From Lactifluus volemus (taxonomy: Eukaryota > Basidiomycota > Agaricomycetes > Russulales > Russulaceae), in the NCBI GenBank assembly GCA_022376515.1, contig WTXI01000136.1, forward strand, positions 35,460 through 99,459: 64,000 nucleotides of DNA, written 5' to 3'. The notes under the pieces were generated by a model. That model made no database searches and was not told the DNA's origin. It was given only the letters and a program-made list of their open reading frames with translations. The position numbers and the translations under genes were made by a program. Shown piece by piece: positions 35,772 through 47,428 of this stretch (position 1 is its first letter; every line of letters starts with the position of its first letter).

Positions 35772-38700
35772 ATGTCCCATACTCCCACATATTCCTCCTC
35801 TTCCAACTTCCAATCTCTTTTCAACACCGCATTGAGGGAATATCAAGCAAAGACCAAGACTGACCTCCAAGCGCATCCTCTGGCCGCACAGCTCCGAAAC
35901 TGTGACTCACCGACCGCCATTCTCACCGTGCTTCAAGATCTAGTCCGCAAATTCGATCAACGTCGTAATAGCAACGAGAGATTAACAAAGTGTCTCAATA
36001 CAACCGTGAACATCCTCTATGCGATTTGTCCAAGTGTTGGTACAGGTGTCAATTTGGTAAATCTATAATCGTTTATCTTTCCAGGATCTACGCCCTGATT
36101 TTGGTCTTTCAGGTATTCCCGCATGCCAAAGTAATCTTTACAGGGATTGGCGTTCTCCTCTTGGTGTGTACATTCTTCGTTCCTTCCTAAGTGCCATTAT
36201 GACAACTGGCTCAACTTGAATTAGGCGGCCAAGGATGTTCACGAGAGTCAAGGTCTACTTATCGATCTCTTGGAGCGAGTCGAAAACTTCTTGAGGCGTC
36301 TAGAGTGCTATACCGAAATTCCATCCACCGGAGCAATGTCGGATATGATTGTCAAGGTCATGGTTCAAGTGCTTACTATTTTGGCCATCGCAACGAAGGA
36401 CATTAAGCAAAGGCGGATGAGTAAGCTGATCTACAGGGAAGCTTCATGATTGACTTATGGTTCTGTAGCGCAATACGTTAATAAGCTATTTGGCGGGAAG
36501 GATATCGAAGATGCGCTCTACAGGCTGGACAAACTTACTCAGGATGAGGCTCGGATGGCCATAGCGGAGAACTTGAAAGTGACACATGAGGTCAAGGAGC
36601 AGGTGCTTGATGGTGCGAAAGAAGTGTCTATGTGATCTAAACTGATTTTCTGAAAATTGAATATTACTAGACCACAATGAGATGAAAGAGGTCATGCAAC
36701 AGAGCGCGGAGAAGACGCGGATGGCCATGCAAGAAACGATAGATGACGCTATTGACGATATAGTCTCTGCTATTCGTCCAGGGGGATCAAGTAACCCCAC
36801 ACCAGAGCAGAGGCAACAAGAAATTCGAAGATGGCTCACTCCACCTGACCCATCGATAAATCACAACATTGCACGTACCTCGCACCACGTCAGCTCGGCT
36901 GCGTGGATCTTCGAAGATACTGTCTTCAACAAATGGAAGTCCACTTCCTCTCTCCTATGGATCCATGGCAAACGTATGGAGTTCTTACACTCTACCACAC
37001 GTCGTCTAACGATCATCATCTTTGTAGCAGGCTCAGGGAAAAGTGTTCTCTGGTTGGTCATTCCCCAGCTTAAGCTATTCATGTCGACTAAAATCTTCGA
37101 ATAGTTCTTCAATAATTGAACATATCATGGCCCTTCGCGATGCAGGACTAGCCTCGATGGCTTATTTTTACTTTGACTTCCGGGACGAAACTAAGCGAAA
37201 CCGCAACAACTTGCTTCGTTCCCTCCTTTTCCAGCTTTCCACTCAGTCTGATCGCTTTTCCGACATACTCTCCCGTCTTTATTCGGCGCACGACTCGAAG
37301 GATGGAAAACAACAACCTAGTGATGCCACTTTGACACAATGCTTAAAAGAAATGCTCACACTCCAAGCTCAAGACCCTCTCTACCTCATTGTGGATGCGG
37401 TTGACGAGTGTCCAGACAATTCTGGGATGCCATCCGCACGGGAGCAAGTGCTTGGACTTATCGCTGAACTTGTTGGTCTGCGGATACCGAATTTGCACCT
37501 ATGCGTGACGAGTCGGCCCGAGGTTGATATACGAACTGCCATCGAGGGTTTAACAACACTTTCGGTGTCCCTTCACGAGCAAAGTGGGCAAAAGAAAGAC
37601 ATTATTGACTACATCGACTCAGTGGTTTATTCGGACGCCAAGATGCGGAGATGGCGAGAGGAGGATAAGAGGCTGGTTGTCGAGACGCTCAGTGAAAGAG
37701 CCGATGGAATGTAAGTCTGTCGTTTTCTATGATAAATCTACTTATTGACCCTGAACAGGTTTCGTTGGGTCTATTGTCAACTTGAATCGTTGCGGCATTG
37801 CCTCCCACCAAGTGTGCGACACATTCTTGGGGAGTTACCGAATTCACTGGACGAGACTTATGAGCGGATATTGAGAGACATCAACGAGGCTAATCGAGAG
37901 CATGCTCATCGTCTCCTTCAATGCCTCACTGTCACGATTAGACCACCTCGTGTCGAGGAGCTCGCGGAGGTGCTTGCGGTGGACTTTGATGCTGCCCAGC
38001 TCGGAGGGATTCCGACGGTGAACACGAATTGGCGATGGGACGACCAACAGCAAGCCATACTCTCCACGTGTTCGAGCTTAATTGCGGTTGTCGATCATGA
38101 CGGTTCTCAAGTGGTGCAGTTCTCGCACTTTTCGGTGAAAGAGTTCCTGACCTCGGAACGCCTCGCCCATCCAAAAAGAGATGTTTCGCGGTATCATATC
38201 CCTCTCCAGTCTGCCCATGGGATCCTTGCTCAGGCCTGCCTGGCCGCCCTGCTCCGTTTGGGTGATCGCCATAACTGGGTTGACAACTTGCCTCTTTCTC
38301 AATATGCTGCCGATTACTGGGATGACCATGTCCGGTTTGAGAATGTATCGTCAAGCATCCAGAATGTGGTCGAATATTTCTTTGATGGCGACAAATCACA
38401 CTGGAACGCGTGGCTCCTGCTTCGCAAGCGCAAACCACACAGGAGGCTTTACGGTGACAAAGCACAGGAACCACTTTTCCATGCCGCAGCCTGCGGGTTG
38501 TATGATATTGCGCAGCACCTCGTTGCAAAGTATCCGCATCATGTCAATCCCAAGAGAAGAGCGGTGTTCCATACTCCACTACATGCCGCATTGATATGGG
38601 GACAGTTCCACGTTGCACAGCTACTCTATGACCACGGTGCAGATGTCAACGGACCGAGAGGCGATGTCTGGACCACACTGCATTTTATATGTAGTTCTCA

Positions 38701-39463
38701 TTTTGAAGATGGTTTCCCTGCTATTGCGATAGTGCGTTGGCTACTCACTCATCGAGCGAAGGTGAATGGGAAGGACTGGGATGGCAACACTCCACTACAT
38801 TTGGCAGTCGATTCTGGGCGTCTCGACATCATTCGAATCCTCATTAGGAACAAAGCCAACATCGATGCCCGGGACCACTATTTGGAAACTCCGCTGTTTC
38901 TAGCAGCAGCTGAGGGACACGTCGAAATCATGCGGACACTAGTCGAGCATAAGGCTCAAGTCAATGTCAGGAATTACTGGGGTGATACTCCCCTGCACTT
39001 CGTAGTAAAACGTGAACGCGCGGATGTTGCTCAGGTGCTGCTGGAGTTCCATGTAGACATCGATGTCAGGGATTATAAGGACAACACACCCCTTCACATA
39101 GCGGTGGCCCTGGAGAACCTCGACATTGTTCAGATGCTACTGGAACACGACGCGAATGTCAATGCCAAGGATATCGACGGCGACACTCCCCTGCACGTGG
39201 CGATACGTATAAAACACCTTCCCATTGCTCGAATGCTGCTGGAACACAGCTCGAATGCAAGTGTCAATACACGGGATTCCTCCAGGAGATTGACTCGTTG
39301 GCACAAGTTGTCCACCCTCTGGAAAAGGGATAGCCGGTGGCCCAGACCTCAACCTTTGAATGCAAAGAATGAGCTGGGTAGGACTCCACTCGATATAGCT
39401 TCACAAGCCAGCCGTCCTCATAACGAACTTGTGGAATTGCTACGGGAATATGGTGCCAAGTGA
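35772..39463 (+). CDS. NLR-like STAND protein B: Goodbye-type N-domain, NACHT, about 9 ankyrin repeats
   Basis: Tandem paralog of NLR-A with the same exon layout. The ATG at 35772 gives MSHTPTYSSSSNFQSLFN. The N-domain, the intron-bounded P-loop exon (GKPGSGKSVLC after splicing near 36979-37070), Walker B YLIVDAVDE and SRPEVDIR are all kept. The NACHT part differs from copy A by only a handful of residues (for example DSKDGKQQPSDATLT for DSENGKQQRSDNALT), and even intron sequence is nearly the same. The C-terminus has only about nine ankyrin units (PLFHAAACG to TPLDIASQA). The stop TGA ends at 39463. No frameshift is seen, so it is probably functional. The pair looks like a recent duplication, or one kept alike by gene conversion, with divergence concentrated in the ankyrin sensor half. 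Confidence 0.88.
38480..39450 (+). repeat. Ankyrin-repeat-coding array of NLR-B (about 9 units)
   Basis: Units start PLFHAAACG, TPLHAALIW, TTLHFICSS, TPLHLAVDS, TPLFLAAAE, TPLHFVVKR, TPLHIAVAL, TPLHVAIRI and TPLDIASQA. It is shorter by about four units than the array of NLR-A. Confidence 0.85.
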
Positions 39464-39993
39464 GCACGGAATCCAGTGAGTTGTCAGCGTAAGCAAGAAT
39501 CTGTCAGTTGTTAACTACATTGGTATATCCACCCTCAGGCTGCAGGCGACGATATAGCTGTGCTTGTACATGAGCTCGGGGTAGATGAGGGATAGAGGCC
39601 AGAGAGCGGGCATAAGGAGAAGGACGGGAGGGACGGAGCAAGTTACGAGGGTTCTCATGACTACGGACTTTCACTTGCGCGGACGTGCTCTGGACCTACA
39701 TACCGTTGATCTTGTTGCACACGAATATGACAGAGGGTTCGAGTATAACGTGCATGCTAAGACTCAGAAACTCGGAGTGTTCATCTCGGGCGTCTTGTGC
39801 ATTCGACACGCTTAGCATGGCAATTGGCTCGATGCACATTACATTCGTTTCTATATGACCTATCCGAGAAACGTTTATACCACCGATCCCCCACCCGTCG
39901 CGAACGAAGCGAAAAAAGGGGTTAAAAAAAGGAGAGCCATGTGATGAAATGAAAGAGCACATAGTTGAGACTGCTCCAATGAGACACCCCATG
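39464..39993. other. Intergenic, NLR-B to EBP-A (convergent)
   Basis: No gene is seen. The last 100 or so bases resemble the 3' flank of EBP-B near 51470-51560 (CCCCCAC-CGTCGCGAAC words and an A-rich run), which suggests that the EBP duplication includes 3' flank. Confidence 0.5.
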
Positions 39994-41040
<1,047 letters not shown>

Positions 41041-41169
41041 TTCGTCGTCCGTCAGTAAGCTGTCTCACTAAGATTTAGTCACTGGTCAGTCCGGTGTTAC
41101 ACCGGTCCAACTCGCACACCACCCGTATTTTCTCCAACTCGGACCGGACCGAGAAATCGAGTTCGTGAG

Positions 41170-42232
41170 GAACATTGATTAGTAATATTTTCCCACTACA
41201 CAAACGAGTCGCACGTGATGCCCGTTTCGAGTCTCCGTATGTGAAGCTACTCAGCGAACACTACACTAGCCAGGCCGAAAGGAGGTCACGTCCATCGGAT
41301 GACCCGCTTACGTTCCTCGACTATTGTGCCGCCAAGATGGCAGAGGAAACTTCTCGGGCTCACGCAACTTTACCTGACACAAGTTGGGATGCCGTGCAGG
41401 TGACAACAGAGAGATCATTTTTACTTGGTCATTTGGACTGGTTAACAAATGGTGGTGAGTATTTTTTTTTTCTCTACTTGGGCTTTTCCTAAACGCACTC
41501 CCCTCTCAGTGATTGGGCCACTTATGGAAGGAAATGATGTCAAGAAGCTCAGGACGCTGGACGCTCTGTTTGATCGCATTGCCGGACTCCCCAAGCTTGT
41601 TAACGCATTCAAATCATTTGTTGCTGTAGGTCACACATCCACCGCAGCTCACATGTTTCTCACCTATTCATAGGCCAAAGTCGCTGATATTGTATGCGAC
41701 ATTAGTAAAGACGAGGAGATGGTAGAGTGACTACTCACGTTCAAGTCAAATGCTTTGCTGGTCCTCTCTTTTCCCGCCTCATCCTTGTCCCTAACCCAAG
41801 ACTTTCGATATGCGCTGCATGATGCATTTTCTAATGGGTTTAAAAAGCGCCACAAGCTTGCAGAGATGATTGCTCACCATATTGACAAGCTTTTGCGCAA
41901 GGGTCAAACCTCTTCCAGCAATGAGGTATTCAACAAACAGCTCAATGCCGCCCTTGGTTTGTACTGCTTTACAGCAGACAAGGATGTCTTCCGCATGTTC
42001 TATCATCGCGCTCTGGCAAAGTGGCTCCTACTTGGCCATAGCGCGAGCGACGATGTGGAAAAGGCGATGCTTAAAAAACCCAAAGAGGGTGCGTATCTCA
42101 GCACAAGCATTGTTTCTTGGAGAATCAACACACTTCCTGTGACAGACTATGACCCTGAATTTGGTATGGGTGACCATATGTTTCAAGACCTCACCTTGTC
42201 GCGCAAATGCAATGGCGGAATACCATGCACAC
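41170..42232 (+). pseudogene. Cullin-4-like pseudogene, 5' segment (split by retrotransposon)
   Basis: Plus-strand exons match a cullin of the CUL4/CUL3 group, ubiquitin-ligase scaffolds: ARFESPYVKLLSEHYTSQ, GPLMEGNDVKKLRTLDALF, AGLPKLVNAFKSFV, AKVADIVCDISKDEEMVE, QDFRYALHDAFSNGFKKR, AEMIAHHIDKLLRKGQTSSS, YDPEFGMGDHMFQDLTLSR. The N-terminal repeats are missing. Signs of decay: TGA at 41728-41730 where the family has Arg before LLTFK (a CGA to TGA change would give it); LAKWLLLGHSASDD where the family reads LAKRLLLGRSASDD; LYCF for LYRF; and a frame slip just before MAEYHAH at about 42213. The frame is then cut by the LTR at 42233 and resumes after the element at 50302. Confidence 0.88.
42228..42232. 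repeat. Target-site duplication CACAC (left)
   Basis: The five bases directly before the left LTR equal the five directly after the right LTR (50302-50306). Confidence 0.85.
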
Positions 42233-42825
42233 TGTTAAGGTTCCAAGTGGGACCTTTGTACGAAGTGTACGTTCGTTCGTGAAGTCGAGAACTAGACTTG
42301 CAAGACGTGCAAGTCAAGGTCAAGGGTTCGATAAAGATGAGACTTAGTAAATGACTAAGTCAAGAGCGTTTCAGAGGTCAAGGGCTTTGGGCTTAGGGAT
42401 AAGACCAAAGTGCCAAGAAGTCGAAGAGCGTGATGTCAAGAGGGTTCTCTCAGGTCTGATGCTTCTAGGCAAGCAAGGTTCTAATAGATAGAAGACTTGG
42501 ATTGCGAAACAAAACTGAGACTTAAGGTCTCTAGAGCAGAAAGTACAGGGTTTATATATAAGAAGACGAGGCTATGTGCACAGCCGTAGGGGCTGTGACC
42601 TTCGTACAGCTTTCAGGGTTTGAAACATGTTTCAGGAATCAGCGAGTCATCCTGTGCATGTGGCTGTTACTTGCGGCTGTACGGTGCTGTGTGAGGCTGT
42701 ATCGTGAGAAAAGTAAGTAAGCGATCTGAAACAAAGCGATCGGCAGTCCATTCACATAAGCAAAAAGGAGTCAGCAGTCCGAAAATGTATAGTATGAGTC
42801 AGCAAGCACGTGTCAGTCCATAACA
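42233..42825 (-). repeat. Left LTR (3' LTR of the element), 593 bp
   Basis: It starts TGTTAAGG and ends CCATAACA in plus-strand reading. It is the same length as the right LTR, with about five C/T differences seen by eye. Confidence 0.93.
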
Positions 42826-42836
42826 CCATCCCCCGT
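42826..42836 (-). other. Polypurine tract next to the 3' LTR
   Basis: On the minus strand GGGGGATGG directly abuts the LTR start TGTTATGG, the expected site for plus-strand priming. Assigned by position and purine content. Confidence 0.6.
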
Positions 42837-42891
42837 CTAAGGCGCAGTCCCACCTGCGTTCATTCACGGTCAGCGGCATAGTCCCAGTCAC

Positions 42892-43920
42892 TCATCTCCG
42901 CGTTGATCCAGCCAGACGTGGAGCAGTCAACACCGTGGCCATACCAGAGGTAAGCCTTCTTTCGTTGGTGTAGGGGCACGACCAGTGCCAGTGAGGGTGT
43001 TCTAAGGGGACTCTACAAGCGTCTCCGAACTTGCATTGCTGGTGGGGTTCATGACACGAAGGGCCTGAATGGCCGTAGTCAGCGCACCATTCGCACCATT
43101 GGTGGAGGGGGCACTCGATGTAGAGGTGCCCGGGGTTTCGTCGCTTGCATCGACCACAATAGGGCGTGTGCGTGATCCTAGCTGCGGCGCTATCAGCGGC
43201 GGTTCCACTGCTACTATTGACGACCCGTTCCAGGCAAGTCGTGCAGTGAAGGGAATGCGTGCTGTCATGAACTGGACTCCTTGGCCACTCGTCGTTGTCA
43301 GGGTTGCCGTCATTATCAAATGCCCATCCGAGTTCGTCGTCCTGGATAGGGGAGAAAGATGAGGCGGGCGAGTTGCTGACGTTAGAGGCCGGTGAGCTTG
43401 GTAAGGAGGGTAGTTGGTTGTTTGGCGGGGAGGGGGCGGCGTCGCTCCTCGGGAGTCCACCAAAATCGGGGAGGTCCTCATGCCACGTTGACGATGCGAG
43501 GATGGGGAGTGGGGACCGCGGGTGGTCGGAGACAGGTGTGAGGTAGTCCCAAAGCGAACCTGTCGGTTTGGGTTGCTGTATGGCCCATGCTGCGAATTCG
43601 CATGCCTGGAAGAGCGATTCCCTGAGGGCGTCATCGAGCGGGGTGATTCGCGGGTATAAGGAGGGAGAACGGGGGTCGGGGATCGGTTTCTCGGACGCCG
43701 TGTATAGCTCACTGGGATAAACGGTGGAGATGCCGAACGATTGTTGGTAGATGAGCGATGACGGGTGGACTGGGCGGATGGGACGTGGTGCGGGTAGGTC
43801 ATATTGGGCTGAGACATGTTGCATATAGCGAATCGTAAGGGAGTTTGGCAAAGGTGGTGTGGTGGTGGTAGTTGTAGTGGTGGGGATGAACGTTGGTGAT
43901 GTCGTTTCTTGCTGAAGCAA
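42892..43920 (-). CDS. Extra 3' ORF of the retrotransposon, Cys/His-rich, overlaps pol C-terminus
   Basis: Open frame of 342 codons in a different frame from pol; the first ATG is at 43824 (MQHVSAQYDLPAPRP), giving about 310 residues. The N-terminal two thirds is Pro/Ser-rich with acidic patches (DDELGWAFDNDGNPDNDEW). The C-terminal third has many paired cysteines and histidines: HCTTCLERV, YCGRCKRRNPGHLYIECP, QWCEWCADYGHSGPSC, then CKFGDACRVP and HWHWSCPY, consistent with one or more zinc-binding modules. No signal peptide or membrane helix is visible, so it does not look like an envelope protein. It overlaps the low-complexity pol tail for about 820 bases, and its amino-acid composition looks more protein-like than the pol frame there. 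Function unknown. Translation may be by reinitiation, frameshift or a subgenomic RNA. Confidence 0.6.
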   Translation of the reverse strand: MLQQETTSPTFIPTTTTTTTTPPLPNSLTIRYMQHVSAQYDLPAPRPIRPVHPSSLIYQQSFGISTVYPSELYTASEKPIPDPRSPSLYPRITPLDDALRESLFQACEFAAWAIQQPKPTGSLWDYLTPVSDHPRSPLPILASSTWHEDLPDFGGLPRSDAAPSPPNNQLPSLPSSPASNVSNSPASSFSPIQDDELGWAFDNDGNPDNDEWPRSPVHDSTHSLHCTTCLERVVNSSSGTAADSAAARITHTPYCGRCKRRNPGHLYIECPLHQWCEWCADYGHSGPSCHEPHQQCKFGDACRVPLEHPHWHWSCPYTNERRLTSGMATVLTAPRLAGSTRR

Positions 43921-46900
43921 GAGGGTTTTATAGCTTTTGGCTGAGCTTTGTAAAAGGCTGTGAGTAGTTCTGGGGCATCAACATTCTCGGCTGGTTCCCA
44001 TGTGTTGTGCGCGGCGGAATAGCCTTTCCACTTCAGGAGGTATTGGAGTCTGGTCTTGTTCTTTGGTCCAATTCGTCTAGACCCTAGAACAGCTTCTACT
44101 TCGTACTCCTCTTCTCCGTCTACAAGTTCCGGTGGAGGCTGTTCGAAGTTCGGACCATGTTCGGGTGTTTCCGTATAGGGGGCGATCAGTGATGTGTGAA
44201 ACACATCATGGATCTGCCATCGATCTGGGAGTTTGAGGCGTACAACTACCGGTGATATGACTTTGGTAATTGTAAAAGGTCCGTAGCGTTTTGGGGCTAG
44301 CTTGCTACTAAGGTGCGTCATTTTGAGGTTGGTTCCTTCAAGCCAGACCTTTTCTCCTACAGCATATTTTCGGTAGTGGCGTTGACCCTTCTTGTGTTCT
44401 GTGCGTTTGTGAAGGAGGGTCTGTGCGTGTTTCATTGCTGATCGGGCTTTTTCTCGGATGTTTTTGAGTTCTTCGGATCTTTTGTTGACATAGGGTAGAT
44501 GGCTTGTGATCCGAGAGGTTGCGACAAGAGGGGTATATCCGATGAGGAGTTCGTACGGAGTAAATCCGGTTGTGGCGTTTGGCCATGAGTTGTGAACGAA
44601 CTGGGCCATGGGTAGAAGTGTGGACCAGTCATTCATGTAATCATTGCCATAGATGCGGAGATATTGTTCTACTCGTTGGTTACTCCTTTCTGACTGACCA
44701 TCTGTTTGAGGGTGATAGGCAGTACTGATATTTTGCGATATCTTGAGTTTTTGGCAGAGCCCCGTGGCTAGGTGTGATGTGAAGCGGGGATCTCTATCAG
44801 AGATGATCCTTCGGGGAATGCCGTAGTTCGGAAAAACGTTGGAGATGTATAGGTCGATAACTTCTTCCGTGGTGATCTTTTTTGTACATGGTAAGAAGAC
44901 GGCAGCTTTAGTGCAATCATGATCAACAATCGTGAGGATGGAATCATATCCGTGTGATTCGGGAAGATCCGTGATAAGATCCATCGCCACGACTTGGAAG
45001 GGAACATTGGATGCTTCTTGTTCCCGTGGTTCGATGGGAGCGATGGGGGGTTTTGGACGGTGGGTAAGGGGTTTTGTTGACTGGCATGTGGCGCATCCCT
45101 TGACGTATTGTGTGACATACTGCTTGAGTCCAGGCCACCAGAAGTTGTGGAAGACTTCTATCATGGTGTTGGCGATTCCTGGATGGCCAGCGAGCTGATG
45201 GTCATGATAACGCCATAGTATATCTTTCTTCAGTTGGTCGTCTTTAGGGACCACTGGAGCGTCCGCTTTCCACCACTGTCCCTTGTGATCTTGCTCTAGC
45301 TGATGCTCTTCGGCCCATTGTTTCATGAGGTCGTCGTTTTCTTTTTGTGCTAGCCAGACACGTTCTTCGATGGAATGCAGTTCCATTGCTTGAACAAAGA
45401 GCTTGTCAGGTAACACCACAACGTCTTCATTGTCGTCGTCACCCTTGGGAATGGCGGGATGTCGTGACAAGGCGTCAGCACGATTTGTGGCGCCAGGTTT
45501 GTGAATGAGTTCGAAATTAAACTCTGCTAATTTGCTCAGATAGCGCGCTACTCTTCGTGCAATGTTGCGTGGTGAGCGATAGAATCGGAGATTGTTGTGG
45601 TCAGTGTATACTTTAATTGGGAAGGGTGAGGACAGTAACACATGTTCCCAACGAAGGAGTCCTCTGACGACTGCTAAGAGTTCGCGGTCGTAAACTGGAT
45701 AATTTCTTTCTGCAGCGTTGAAGGTATGTGAGTCATAACCGACTGCTCTTGGTTTGTTATCTTTGTCTCTTTGAAGTAGGACTGCTCCAGTGGCATATTG
45801 GGAGGCGTCTACTTCAAGTTCAAAGGGTTTTGAGTAATCGGGTCGGTATAGGACTGGGTCTTCTTGCACGCGTTGAAGTAAAATTTTTAGGGCATTACTG
45901 CACTCATCGGTCCAGTCGAACTTCACCCCCTTCTTTAGAAGTGCAGTAATGGGGCGCGCGATGTCGGCAAAGCCACGGATGAAAGGTCGTTGAAAGCCAA
46001 GGACGCCGAGGGTGCTTCTAACGTCCTCCACTTTTGTAAGGATAGTGGGCCAATTGGCTAGGCCATTTCTTTTTGTCGGATCGATTGTTATCTTCCCATC
46101 ACGGACTTCAATACCGAGGTATTTGACTTGTTCCTTCTCAAAGTGGCATTTTGACGCTTTGAAGAACAAGGAGAGTTCGCGAGCACGTGTGAGAACCGCG
46201 TGGGTGATTTCCCGAAGTTCTTCTAGATTGTCGGAACAAATGAGGACGTCATCCATATAGATTAGAATGCGTCCTGGGTATTTGTTGACAAGATCGGCGA
46301 AGGCGGCATCCATGAATCTTTGGAAGACTGCTGGTGAGTTTCGTAGTCCGAAGAACATCACTTTTGGCTTGAAAAGACCATAGGGAGTTTTAAAGGCGGC
46401 TTTCCATTGGTCTTCATCCTTGATGCGGATATTATGATACCCCCATCGAATGTCAAGGGTAGTAAAATATCGCATGCCATGGAGTTGTTCTAGAAGATTT
46501 TCGATGCGGGGGAGAGGGTAGACGTCAGGAATGGTATGTTCATTGACGCGTCGATAATCTTGAACCGGTCTAGAACTTCCATCTGCTTTAGGAATAAGGA
46601 ACCAGGGCGAAGACCAGGGGGAGTCCGTTTGTTCAATATAGCCTTTTTCCTGATGTTCTTTAAGGAATTTCTTTGTAATTTCTTTTCCTTCTTCAGTTAG
46701 CGGATAAACTTTGCAGTTGATGATGTCTGGTGCGTCTGGTTTCAACTTTATCTCCATGTCAAATTTTCCTCGGCTAGGAGGGAAACGTTTTGCTGCTTCT
46801 TCGTCAAAGATGAAGGCATGACGCTGGTATTCGAGGGGTATTCCTTGAACAGCAGCACTCGAGGCCGTGCGTTGTTCGGTATCTGCAATAGCCCATTCTT

Positions 46901-47381
46901 GGGATTTCCCAGCAGGTTCTAAAGCTCGTGCGAGTAAAACTCGAGCTTTTTCTTTGAGGGCAACTGCTGCGTGGTAATATTGAGATTCGAGGCAAATCTT
47001 CGGGTTTTCATCATCTAGGGTTCGGTTTTTCCAATTAAGTCGTGGATTGAACGTTTCTAGCCATGGATATCCAAGGATAACACGGTCCATGCCTAGGTCT
47101 GTGATGAAGAAGTTTTGTAACTCTTCTAGTTTTCCCATACGGATACGTAATGTGGAAAATTTCGTGACTCGTCCTAACTTGTTTTCTGTACCATCAACGT
47201 TAAAGATCTGGATTGGTTTGTCTAGATCTTTGGTTCCAAGTCGCCATCTTTCTGCTGTTCGATGATCGATAAAATTACTGGTAGCGCCACTGTCAACAAG
47301 TGCTTTGTCTTCTTTCGTTCCGCCGTTATAGCTTGAATAAATAATAGGGACTTCCATTGATGAAATGGCATTTAAATACAA
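43002..47381 (-). CDS. pol: Retrotransposon Pol: protease, RT, RNase H, integrase, chromodomain
   Basis: One uninterrupted frame of 1459 codons; the first ATG is at 47357, but the frame is open further upstream across the gag stop. Domains in order: retropepsin with ALVDSGATSNFID (catalytic DSG, residues 30-32); reverse transcriptase with YRRVNEHTIPDVYPLPR, TTLDIRWGYHNI and YMDD (about residue 375); RNase H with ELEVDASQYATGAVL and YDRELLAVV; an integrase HHCC zinc finger (GHPGI...CATCQ); the DDE core (VAMDLITDLP, IISDRDPRF, HPQTDGQSERSNQRVEQ); and a chromodomain near residues 1085-1140 (YLLKWKGYSAAHNTWEP). The last 300 residues are Pro/Ser/Arg-rich and overlap the extra ORF. No inactivating change is visible in the catalytic motifs. 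Confidence 0.95.
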   Translation of the reverse strand: MYLNAISSMEVPIIYSSYNGGTKEDKALVDSGATSNFIDHRTAERWRLGTKDLDKPIQIFNVDGTENKLGRVTKFSTLRIRMGKLEELQNFFITDLGMDRVILGYPWLETFNPRLNWKNRTLDDENPKICLESQYYHAAVALKEKARVLLARALEPAGKSQEWAIADTEQRTASSAAVQGIPLEYQRHAFIFDEEAAKRFPPSRGKFDMEIKLKPDAPDIINCKVYPLTEEGKEITKKFLKEHQEKGYIEQTDSPWSSPWFLIPKADGSSRPVQDYRRVNEHTIPDVYPLPRIENLLEQLHGMRYFTTLDIRWGYHNIRIKDEDQWKAAFKTPYGLFKPKVMFFGLRNSPAVFQRFMDAAFADLVNKYPGRILIYMDDVLICSDNLEELREITHAVLTRARELSLFFKASKCHFEKEQVKYLGIEVRDGKITIDPTKRNGLANWPTILTKVEDVRSTLGVLGFQRPFIRGFADIARPITALLKKGVKFDWTDECSNALKILLQRVQEDPVLYRPDYSKPFELEVDASQYATGAVLLQRDKDNKPRAVGYDSHTFNAAERNYPVYDRELLAVVRGLLRWEHVLLSSPFPIKVYTDHNNLRFYRSPRNIARRVARYLSKLAEFNFELIHKPGATNRADALSRHPAIPKGDDDNEDVVVLPDKLFVQAMELHSIEERVWLAQKENDDLMKQWAEEHQLEQDHKGQWWKADAPVVPKDDQLKKDILWRYHDHQLAGHPGIANTMIEVFHNFWWPGLKQYVTQYVKGCATCQSTKPLTHRPKPPIAPIEPREQEASNVPFQVVAMDLITDLPESHGYDSILTIVDHDCTKAAVFLPCTKKITTEEVIDLYISNVFPNYGIPRRIISDRDPRFTSHLATGLCQKLKISQNISTAYHPQTDGQSERSNQRVEQYLRIYGNDYMNDWSTLLPMAQFVHNSWPNATTGFTPYELLIGYTPLVATSRITSHLPYVNKRSEELKNIREKARSAMKHAQTLLHKRTEHKKGQRHYRKYAVGEKVWLEGTNLKMTHLSSKLAPKRYGPFTITKVISPVVVRLKLPDRWQIHDVFHTSLIAPYTETPEHGPNFEQPPPELVDGEEEYEVEAVLGSRRIGPKNKTRLQYLLKWKGYSAAHNTWEPAENVDAPELLTAFYKAQPKAIKPSCFSKKRHHQRSSPPLQLPPPHHLCQTPLRFAICNMSQPNMTYPHHVPSAQSTRHRSSTNNRSASPPFIPVSYTRRPRNRSPTPVLPPYTRESPRSMTPSGNRSSRHANSQHGPYSNPNRQVRFGTTSHLSPTTRGPHSPSSHRQRGMRTSPILVDSRGATPPPPRQTTNYPPYQAHRPLTSATRPPHLSPLSRTTNSDGHLIMTATLTTTSGQGVQFMTARIPFTARLAWNGSSIVAVEPPLIAPQLGSRTRPIVVDASDETPGTSTSSAPSTNGANGALTTAIQALRVMNPTSNASSETLVESP

Positions 47382-47428
47382 GCTATTCGGTACTAAGGCT
47401 CGGATCCAGGCGGTGAGATCAGAGCCCT

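Noticed and set aside
42892..43920. Envelope-like gene in the retrotransposon
   Set aside because: No signal peptide, membrane helix or fusion-type features; the cysteines form zinc-binding-type pairs.
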